Of a DNA stretch of 51,055 bases, positions 44,693 through 51,055 are shown in pieces; within the stretch, counting starts at the first letter, position 1; every line of letters begins with the position of its first letter. The notes beneath the pieces are model-generated. The model was not told the DNA's origin, did no database searches, and saw nothing but the letters and a program-made list of their open reading frames with translations. Source of the DNA: an uncultured Wenzhouxiangella sp. (lineage in GTDB: Bacteria; Pseudomonadota; Gammaproteobacteria; Xanthomonadales; Wenzhouxiangellaceae); contig CAJXNL010000015.1 in the NCBI GenBank assembly GCA_913057195.1, positions 1 through 51,055 of the forward strand, read 5' to 3'. The translations under genes were made by a program, and so were the position numbers.

Positions 44693-46888
44693 ATGACGAC
44701 GATAAGACAAGCAATGAGACGCGCCGCGGGGCTGTGGGCTGTTATGGCACTGGCATTGGGGTTGGTGGCTGGTTTGGTGATGACCAATCTGTCCGCCGAG
44801 CCACAGACCGAGCCTGATGTAGCGCGCGACGAAAGCTCGGCTCAACCGTCGCTCTCACCTGAGCCTGAGCACTTGCTGGCCAGTCGCTTGGCGACGCGTT
44901 TTGTGTCGGGGTACCACTATCATCGCAACAAGCTCGATGCGGACATCTCCGCGCGAATATTTGATCAATACCTCAAGCTTTTAGATCCCAACCGCATGTA
45001 CTTCACTGCCGCCGATGTGGCGCGTTTTGAGCGTTATCGCCCGCAGTTGGAGAATGCACTGAAAAGTTCAGACCTGGATCCGGCGTTTGAAATATTTAAT
45101 CGCTATGTCGAGCGCGTCAATCAGCGCGTGTCGTTTGCGCGTCAGCGACTCGATGAAGCGTTTGACTTCACTCAAGATGAGGTCTTTTATTTTGACCGAA
45201 GCGAGGCCGAATGGGCCGAGGATCAGGCCACGCTCGATTCGTATTGGCGTCAGCGCGTCAAAAACGACTTCCTCAGACTGAAGCTGGCCGACAAAGAGGC
45301 CAGCGAGATCAAAGAGACCCTTGATGAGCGCTACAAGGGCTTGGGGCGGCGGATTTCTGAATTGAACGCAGAAGATGTGTTTCAGTTTTTTATGAATGCC
45401 TACACCCGGTCGATCGAGCCGCACTCGTCATACCTGTCTCCGCGATCGGTGGAAAACTTTGAGATCTCGATGCGCTTAAGCCTTGACGGCATCGGCGCCC
45501 TGCTGCAAAGAGAGACCGAGTACACCAGCATCGTGGAGGTCATCCCCGGTGGCCCGGCTGATCTTGATGGACGCTTGCAAGAAGGTGATCGGATTGTGGG
45601 CGTGGCCCAGGCCGACGAGGAAATGGTCGACGTTGTGGGCTGGCGCCTGGATGATGTGGTGGCGCTGATCCGAGGAGAGCGCGAGACCAAAGTTCGCTTG
45701 GAAGTGCTGCCTGCCGAGTCGGGGTTGAGTGGCCCACCCACCACGATTGAGCTGGTGAGGAATGAAGTCAAGCTTGAAGAGCAGGCGGCCAGCAGTGAAG
45801 TCATTGAGTTGCCTGAGCGCAGGATCGGCGTGATTAAGGTCCCAGTCTTTTATGTCGACTTCGAGGGCCGAGCGGCGAATAAGCCCGACTATCGGTCCTC
45901 CACACGCGATGTTCGCCGCTTGATCAATGAGCTCAGCGAACAAGACATCGATGGACTGGTGATTGATTTGCGGGGCAATGGCGGCGGCGCGCTGGTTGAG
46001 GCCACCACCATGACTGGATTGTTTATTGACCAGGGGCCGGTGGTCCAGGTCAGAGACTCCAGAGGGCGGGTCAACATGGAAAAAGACCAAGAACCCGGCA
46101 TGGCTTGGGATGGCCCCCTGGCGGTGCTGGTCGATCGACGCTCAGCCTCCGCGTCCGAAATTTTTGCCGGGGCGATCCAAGACTATGGACGGGGCGTGGT
46201 CGTGGGTGAGCCCACCTTTGGCAAAGGCACCGTCCAAAACATGATTGATCTCGATCATATCTCTCGCTCGGATGTGGGGCTGGGCCAAATGAAGCTGACC
46301 ATGGCACAGTTTTATCGAGTGGCGGGCGGCTCAACTCAGCTGCGCGGTGTGCATCCGGACATTGATCTGCCCACGCCGGGCGATCCAGAAGAGGTGGGTG
46401 AGAGCGCAATGGAATACGCGTTGCCGTGGGCCGAGATCGAGCCGGCAGATTTTGAGCCCATGGCGGATTTATCTGGGTTGATTGAACAGGCCAGGGAGCG
46501 ACACCTGGCTCGCCGAGAAACCGACCCAGCGTTGGTTGAGCTGGTCGCCGATGTGAAGGCGTATGAAGAAGATGCCGAGCGTGATTTTGTCTCCTTAAAT
46601 GAGGCCACCCGTCGCGAACAGATGGCCGAAGACGAGAACGACCGTCGGGAGCGGTTTGGTGACCCCAATCAGGGGATGGCCAGCGTCGATGAGTCTTCTG
46701 ATGACGAGGTCGGTGATCCCGGTGATGATGCGGGTTCAACAGGCGAAGATGACGCGGACGCGCCGGAAGATGATATTTACCTGGTGGAGTCTGCCAGGAT
46801 CCTGGCCGACCTGATGGCATTGGACACTGAGCTCAAAGTGGTTGCGCACCGAAGCTTGCCTGCCGCGACCCTCCCCACCGATCGCTGA
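44693..46888 (+). CDS. prc: Tail-specific (carboxy-terminal) periplasmic protease Prc
   Basis: A 731-residue S41 protease with an N-terminal signal/anchor (GLWAVMALALGLVAGLVMTN), a DUF3340-type N-terminal region, a PDZ domain (about residues 255-340), and the catalytic core VDRRSASASEIFAGAIQDYGRG...PTFGKGTVQ, with nucleophile Ser and Lys. The C-terminus carries a long acidic, low-complexity stretch (SSDDEVGDPGDDAGS and neighbours). It degrades misfolded or tagged periplasmic proteins and trims cell-wall hydrolases and PBP3 in E. coli. ATG 44693 is chosen; GTG 44687 is two codons upstream. Confidence 0.92.
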   Translation: MTTIRQAMRRAAGLWAVMALALGLVAGLVMTNLSAEPQTEPDVARDESSAQPSLSPEPEHLLASRLATRFVSGYHYHRNKLDADISARIFDQYLKLLDPNRMYFTAADVARFERYRPQLENALKSSDLDPAFEIFNRYVERVNQRVSFARQRLDEAFDFTQDEVFYFDRSEAEWAEDQATLDSYWRQRVKNDFLRLKLADKEASEIKETLDERYKGLGRRISELNAEDVFQFFMNAYTRSIEPHSSYLSPRSVENFEISMRLSLDGIGALLQRETEYTSIVEVIPGGPADLDGRLQEGDRIVGVAQADEEMVDVVGWRLDDVVALIRGERETKVRLEVLPAESGLSGPPTTIELVRNEVKLEEQAASSEVIELPERRIGVIKVPVFYVDFEGRAANKPDYRSSTRDVRRLINELSEQDIDGLVIDLRGNGGGALVEATTMTGLFIDQGPVVQVRDSRGRVNMEKDQEPGMAWDGPLAVLVDRRSASASEIFAGAIQDYGRGVVVGEPTFGKGTVQNMIDLDHISRSDVGLGQMKLTMAQFYRVAGGSTQLRGVHPDIDLPTPGDPEEVGESAMEYALPWAEIEPADFEPMADLSGLIEQARERHLARRETDPALVELVADVKAYEEDAERDFVSLNEATRREQMAEDENDRRERFGDPNQGMASVDESSDDEVGDPGDDAGSTGEDDADAPEDDIYLVESARILADLMALDTELKVVAHRSLPAATLPTDR

Positions 46889-46915
46889 GGCTGACGAGGT
46901 GGGCCTTTGGGCACG

Positions 46916-49081
46916 ATGAACACCCCCAGTGTCAGGGTGGCTCAGGTCGCTCTGCCCGTCCCATTGCCGCAGGCCTTTGATTACCTGCCACCTTCTGAAC
47001 AAGCGCTGCCCCCAGTCGGCAGCCGCGTGCTGGTGCCTTTTGGCCGGCGCCAGCTGGTGGGCGTGGTGCTCAACCATGGCCCCACCACAACGCCCCTTAA
47101 AAAGCTCAAGGCGATCGACAAGGTCTTGGACGAGGCGCTGTTGGGAGAAGATGTGCTGGCTTTGCATGCTTGGGCCAGCCGATACTATGCCTACCCGGTC
47201 GGCGAAGCGGTGGAGCTGTTGCTGCCCCCCGCCTTGCGTCGCGCCAAGCCGTTTCGTTCAGCGTTGCCCAAGGCCTACCAGCTCACCCAGGCTGGCCGCG
47301 ATGCGGATGCGGGTCGTGCGCACGCGCAACGGCGATGTCTTGAGTGGCTGGCCGCGGGTCCAGTGGCACGTGAAGCCCTGATCGAGGGGGGCGTGCAGCC
47401 CGCCACGATCAAGACGCTGGTCGACAAGGGATGGGTCGAACAGACCGAGCGCTGTCCTGTGGTCAAGCTCACCCCCGGTCCGACCTTGAACGTTGAACAG
47501 CGCGGTGCGGTGGAGGCCATTGCAAAGGGCATCGATCGGTTTGGAGTGCATCTTTTGGCAGGCACCACAGGCAGTGGGAAGACTGAGGTTTATTTGCAGC
47601 TGGCCAAGCAGGTTTTGGACAACCAAGGCCAGGTGCTGATCATGGCCCCAGAGATTGGCCTGAGTCCCCAGCTGATCCGTCGGGTCGAAGCACGACTTGG
47701 CGTGCGAGCGTTTGTTTATCACTCCGAGATGTCGGCCAGTGAGCGGCTTGCCTGTTGGCAGGCCGCACGATCTGGGCAGGCTGCGGTGGTGATTGGTACG
47801 CGCTCGGCGGTGTTTTTATCGTTTCATGCGCTTGGGTTGATCGTTGTCGATGAAGAACACGATGCCAGTTTCAAGCAAATCGATGGCGCCCGGTATCACG
47901 GCCGAGACCTGGCGGTTTGGCGGGCCAAACATTTGAATGTGCCGATCGTCTTGGGTTCAGCCACGCCCTCATTGGAGAGCTTAAACAATGTCAATGAGGG
48001 GCGATATCAACAGCATACGCTGACCCAGCGCGCCAGCGATGCCCCTCAGCCGCGATGGTGCATCATCGATCAGCGCGGCGAGCACGAGGGCCTGTCGGAT
48101 GAATTGCTCGTCAAAATTGAGCACCACCTCAGCCAGGGCCAGCAGGTGTTGCTGTACCGCAACCGTCGGGGATTTGCGCCGGTGATGATGTGTCAGGCCT
48201 GCGGTTGGCAAGCCGACTGTCACCGCTGCAGCGCGCACATGACGCTCCATCAAAGTCAATCGCGCTTGCAGTGCCACCACTGCGGACACCAAACCGCACC
48301 GCCCCCACGCTGCCCCAGCTGCCAAGACCCAAATTTAATTCCACTGGGCGCGGGCACTGAGCGTTTGGAATCGGTGTTGGGCGAACGCTTCCCTGATCAT
48401 CCCATTCACCGAGTGGATCGCGATGTGATGACTGGCCGCCATGATTTTGAGGCGCTGCTGGCCCAGGTTAAAACCGGTGGCCCATGCATTTTGGTGGGCA
48501 CCCAAATGCTCGCCAAGGGCCACCACCTGCCGAAAGTGACGTTGGCGGCCGTGTTGGATGTTGATCAAGCCCTGTTCAGCAGCGACTTCCGAGCCCCGGA
48601 GCGACTGGGCCAGGCGGTGTTTCAAGTCGCCGGTCGCGCCGGTCGGGTGGTTGATGCCGCCCAACCCCGCGCCGAGTTTGTGCTGCAAACCCGCCACCCC
48701 GAACACCCCTTGTTGGCGCAGCTGCAACAAGGCGATTACATCGGGTTTGCAAAAGCGTTGTTGACTGAGCGAGTTCAGGCGGGGCTGCCGCCGGCGCAGG
48801 CCTTGGTCTTACTCCGCGCCGAAGCGCATCAAAGCGAGGCAGCGGTGACGTTTTTACAACTTGCCGGTCAATGCTTGGCCGAAGCGGGGCTGGACGTGCA
48901 AGGGCCCATCCCGGCAATCATGGCCAAGCGCGGTGGATATTGGCGTTATCAGTCTTGGGTACAAGCCCCCACCCGCGCGCAATTGATCGACGGGGTGTCT
49001 CAGCACTGGACGGCGCTGTATGCGTTGCCGGCGGCCAAGACGGTTCGTTGGCACGTGGATGTGGATCCAACGGAGCTTTAA
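46916..49081 (+). CDS. priA: Primosomal protein N', replication restart helicase PriA
   Basis: About 721 residues. N-terminal DNA-binding domain (VRVAQVALPVPLPQAFDYLPP), helicase core with Walker A AGTTGSGKTEVY, DEEH box (VVDEEHDASFKQ), and eight zinc-binding cysteines in four CxxC pairs (CQACG, CHRCS, CHHCG, CPSCQ), then motifs including GTQMLAKGHHLP and VAGRAGR. It rebuilds replication forks. TTG 46907 is an alternative start. The stop overlaps the stop of the convergent GGT gene (49078-49081). Confidence 0.96.
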   Translation: MNTPSVRVAQVALPVPLPQAFDYLPPSEQALPPVGSRVLVPFGRRQLVGVVLNHGPTTTPLKKLKAIDKVLDEALLGEDVLALHAWASRYYAYPVGEAVELLLPPALRRAKPFRSALPKAYQLTQAGRDADAGRAHAQRRCLEWLAAGPVAREALIEGGVQPATIKTLVDKGWVEQTERCPVVKLTPGPTLNVEQRGAVEAIAKGIDRFGVHLLAGTTGSGKTEVYLQLAKQVLDNQGQVLIMAPEIGLSPQLIRRVEARLGVRAFVYHSEMSASERLACWQAARSGQAAVVIGTRSAVFLSFHALGLIVVDEEHDASFKQIDGARYHGRDLAVWRAKHLNVPIVLGSATPSLESLNNVNEGRYQQHTLTQRASDAPQPRWCIIDQRGEHEGLSDELLVKIEHHLSQGQQVLLYRNRRGFAPVMMCQACGWQADCHRCSAHMTLHQSQSRLQCHHCGHQTAPPPRCPSCQDPNLIPLGAGTERLESVLGERFPDHPIHRVDRDVMTGRHDFEALLAQVKTGGPCILVGTQMLAKGHHLPKVTLAAVLDVDQALFSSDFRAPERLGQAVFQVAGRAGRVVDAAQPRAEFVLQTRHPEHPLLAQLQQGDYIGFAKALLTERVQAGLPPAQALVLLRAEAHQSEAAVTFLQLAGQCLAEAGLDVQGPIPAIMAKRGGYWRYQSWVQAPTRAQLIDGVSQHWTALYALPAAKTVRWHVDVDPTEL

Positions 49082-50646
49082 CGACGCGGCTGGGGTGCCG
49101 CCTCGCCCACGCTTGAGGCGCCCTCCCGCCGATCATCGGCTGAAGCTTGGCCAGGGCCTGTGGCGTGCACCCCCCCAAAAAACAACGAGCGTTGCGGCCA
49201 AACGGTGGCGTCTCGGTGGTGGTCGAGCAGCCATGCCCGGGTGTCTTCTGCCCATGCTTCAGCCAACTCAATGCTTAAGTGATCGCCTTCCAAATGAAGT
49301 CTGGGGGCGTCAATGGCCGCTTGCAAATCCATCTCAAAATCCACCAGGTGGCTGAGCACCTGCAGCAACGCCGTTCGGATGCGATTGGATCCGCCGCTGC
49401 CCATGAGGTAGCGCTTTGATTGAGCACCGTGGTGCATGATCGTGGGGGTCATCATGGACGCCAGTCGTCGGTTGGTTGGCCAGCAATGGAACCCGCCTCG
49501 GTTGATGTCTTCCTCGCCAAGCATGTTGTTCATCATCACACCTGGCCCTTTTAAGACATGCCCCGATCCCTCGCCGTTGGAGACCGTCATTGAGACCGCG
49601 CACCCTTTGCCATCATCAATGCTGATGTGGGTGGTGCCTTTTTGAGTCAGGGTGTGGCGCGCCATCAGGCGCTTGAAGTCATGGTGAAGGGTGCTCTGAT
49701 CGCCTCGAAGGTGGTTGGTTTCAAGGGCGCGGCGATCGGTATTGACTGCACGCATGGTTGAGATCAGCGCGTGCACATGTTCAGCTGAGCCCCGAGCGAC
49801 ATCCGGCGAAAGGGACTGGCTTAAGTGTAAGGTGGAAAGCGCGAGCATCATGCCGCCAAACGCCGGTGGCGGGTTGGACCACACGGTTGCCCCTCGGTAG
49901 TGCCACTTCAAAGGGCGGCGCCACCTCGCCCGATAGCTTTGCAGATCGGCATGTTGTAAGTGTCCCCCCAGCGCGCGGTGGTCTTTGATGAGCTCATTGG
50001 CCACTTCCCCACAGTAGAACGCATCGGCGCCATCAGCGGCCCACTGATCGAGAAAGTCGGCCAGACGGGTCTGGCGGATGAGGGTGCCCACCGTTGGGAG
50101 CGGTGCGCTTTGATCCATCAAACCCGCCCAGCGCGCCGCCTCGGGCGTGGCCCTGACGATCGGTTCAAGAATTTGGAGGGTGTGGTATTGAAGTCCATTC
50201 AGCGCAACCCCCTTGCGGGCGGCGCGCTGAGCTGGCGCGATCAAGCGTTTCTTTGGCAGCGTGCCATACCGGGCGTGCAAGGCATCAAGCCCCGCAACCA
50301 CCCCTGGCGTGGCGGTCGAAGCGGTGCCCACATGAAACTCTTGGGTGGTGGTCCCAAAATTGCCCAAGATGGGATAAAAGTCGACCGGATCGGGCCGTTT
50401 TTGGTGAGGCGTTTGGGCAAAAAAGTCCAAGCATGCTGTGGGTTGGCGCTCGGTTTGAACCAGCGCATGCCCGCCACCCCCCAGCGAGGCCAGCAGTGGC
50501 TCGGCAACACAGGCGGTCAATAGAGCCGCGATCGCTGCATCCACACCGTTGCCGCCTTCGTTCAGGATCTCGCAGGCGGCTTGGGTGGTTTCGTGGTGGC
50601 CGGTGGCAATGCAATGCGGTCGGGACATGCTTAAGATTGTAGCCAT
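49078..50646 (-). CDS. Gamma-glutamyltransferase-family protein with intact nucleophile
   Basis: A 522-residue Ntn-hydrolase of the GGT superfamily. It has EILNEGGNGVDAAIAALLTACVAEP, SLGGGGHAL and the conserved autocleavage site KGTTHISI with Thr338 as nucleophile, then GPGVMMNNMLGEED and MGSGGSNRIRTA. It has no signal peptide, so it may be cytoplasmic or use another start (ATG 50628). Family role: cleavage or transfer of gamma-glutamyl groups, for example glutathione or related acylases. It converges on priA with overlapping stop codons. Confidence 0.82.
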   Translation of the reverse strand: MATILSMSRPHCIATGHHETTQAACEILNEGGNGVDAAIAALLTACVAEPLLASLGGGGHALVQTERQPTACLDFFAQTPHQKRPDPVDFYPILGNFGTTTQEFHVGTASTATPGVVAGLDALHARYGTLPKKRLIAPAQRAARKGVALNGLQYHTLQILEPIVRATPEAARWAGLMDQSAPLPTVGTLIRQTRLADFLDQWAADGADAFYCGEVANELIKDHRALGGHLQHADLQSYRARWRRPLKWHYRGATVWSNPPPAFGGMMLALSTLHLSQSLSPDVARGSAEHVHALISTMRAVNTDRRALETNHLRGDQSTLHHDFKRLMARHTLTQKGTTHISIDDGKGCAVSMTVSNGEGSGHVLKGPGVMMNNMLGEEDINRGGFHCWPTNRRLASMMTPTIMHHGAQSKRYLMGSGGSNRIRTALLQVLSHLVDFEMDLQAAIDAPRLHLEGDHLSIELAEAWAEDTRAWLLDHHRDATVWPQRSLFFGGVHATGPGQASADDRREGASSVGEAAPQPRR

Positions 50647-50754
50647 AAACTCCCAAGATGGCGCCCCTGGATGGTCTCAGATCACATCACAGGGGGATTA
50701 GGGGTTCTCTGGTTGGGCGGGGCACAGTCAAGGCCGCCGGATGCGCTTGCTTGC

Positions 50755-50783
50755 TTGAATTGCTTCGAGAAATTCGAGATAAT
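50755..50783 (+). promoter_or_regulatory. Sigma-70 promoter of the L31 type B gene
   Basis: TTGAAT (50755-50760), exactly 17 bases, then GATAAT (50778-50783), 36 bases before ATG. The spacer has a direct repeat TTCGAGA AA TTCGAGA. No clear Zur box is visible. Confidence 0.7.
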
Positions 50784-50819
50784 GGAAGGCTGAATCTTTG
50801 ATTGATAGGAATCGTGGCC

Positions 50820-51055
50820 ATGAAGCCAGACATTCATCCCAATTACCGCGACGTGATTTTCCAAGATCTTTCCAGCGAGTTGATGTTTAAAACGCGCTCG
50901 ACGATTGAAACCAAAGAAACCATTCAGTGGGAAGATGGCAACGAGTACCCGCTGGTGAAAGTGGAAGTGTCTTCCGAGTCACACCCGTTTTATACCGGCA
51001 AGCACAAGATGCTCGACTCGGGTGGTCGGGTTGATAAGTTCAAAAAGCGCTACGG
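50820..51055 (+). CDS. rpmE2: Ribosomal protein L31 type B, 3' partial
   Basis: The N-terminal 78 residues ([16 protein letters not shown]..., [26 protein letters not shown]) match L31 type B (YkgM/RpmE2). It has none of the cysteines of zinc-binding type A L31. It is a 50S subunit protein; type B copies usually replace the zinc form when zinc is scarce. AGGA lies nine bases before ATG. The gene runs off the window at 51055. Confidence 0.92.
   Translation, partial: MKPDIHPNYRDVIFQDLSSELMFKTRSTIETKETIQWEDGNEYPLVKVEVSSESHPFYTGKHKMLDSGGRVDKFKKRY

Noticed and set aside
50755-50820. Zur box before the L31 type B gene
   Set aside because: I see a direct repeat in the promoter spacer but no sequence close to the gammaproteobacterial Zur palindrome.

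Overview
The window reads as chromosomal DNA of a Gram-negative bacterium, most likely a marine gammaproteobacterium. The signs are an outer-membrane gene set (two TonB-dependent receptors, a DcaP-like porin, RlpA, MltB), a ybeD-lipB pair, a Prc-type tail-specific protease and the mre/mrd cell-shape genes. I cannot assign a genus from sequence alone. There is no rRNA, prophage or CRISPR array. The only RNA gene is an elongator-type tRNA-Met, and one TPP riboswitch is clear.

Layout. (1) 1-7444: two paralogous secreted proteins built from fibronectin III domains, GLUG-type repeats and, in the first, a BspA-like leucine-rich stretch. Both end in the same HPVPVG plus transmembrane plus basic tail, a candidate protein-sorting signal; the first gene runs off the left edge. 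The spacer between them carries TGTCTCA repeats in both orientations. (2) 7445-8536: an accessory patch with a decayed higBA toxin-antitoxin locus. higB is broken by a frameshift and two stops; higA is intact only if it starts at CTG. (3) 8574-13235 (minus): a compact redox operon of radical SAM protein, TVP38/TMEM64 membrane protein, FAD disulfide reductase, and a fusion of two CDGSH iron-sulfur domains with an FMN glutamate-synthase domain. (4) 13336-20022 (minus): a DUF4212 and VC2705-type sodium:solute symporter pair (acetate-type uptake), a terminator, then a membrane protein, a PAS-3'-5' exonuclease and a cNMP/CBS/DUF294 protein. A DcaP-like porin is divergent, with a possible FNR/Anr site next to its start.

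(5) 21637-22936: an antitoxin/PIN-toxin pair with a palindromic operator, a bidirectional terminator, a small exported protein and a possible small membrane peptide. (6) 23090-25836: tRNA-Met, a Thermus-type isocitrate dehydrogenase and a divergent LysR regulator. (7) 25842-30078: tandem Pho-box-like repeats, a TonB-dependent receptor and a Tat-exported PhoD phosphatase, together a plausible phosphate-scavenging operon. (8) 30197-32523 (minus): a TonB-dependent receptor behind a TPP riboswitch, hence a probable outer-membrane thiamin receptor, with a hairpin that could hide its ribosome-binding site. (9) 32627-35236: a gamma-glutamyltransferase-like protein whose nucleophile Thr is replaced, and a PfkB-family kinase.

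(10) 35269-49081: a long plus-strand run mreB-mreC-mreD-mrdA-rodA-mltB-rlpA-dacA-ybeD-lipB-prc-priA. Cell-wall elongation, wall remodelling, lipoylation, periplasmic proteolysis and replication restart genes are packed with overlaps of a few bases; the mre and mrd clusters, usually separate in gammaproteobacteria, are joined. (11) 49078-51055: a second, canonical GGT-family protein converging on priA, and the start of a zinc-free type B ribosomal protein L31 gene with a strong promoter.

The best candidates for under-described biology are the redox operon with the CDGSH-glutamate synthase fusion, the riboswitch-controlled receptor with its candidate expression platform, the Pho-box-controlled receptor/PhoD pair, and the shared C-terminal sorting signal of the two GLUG proteins.
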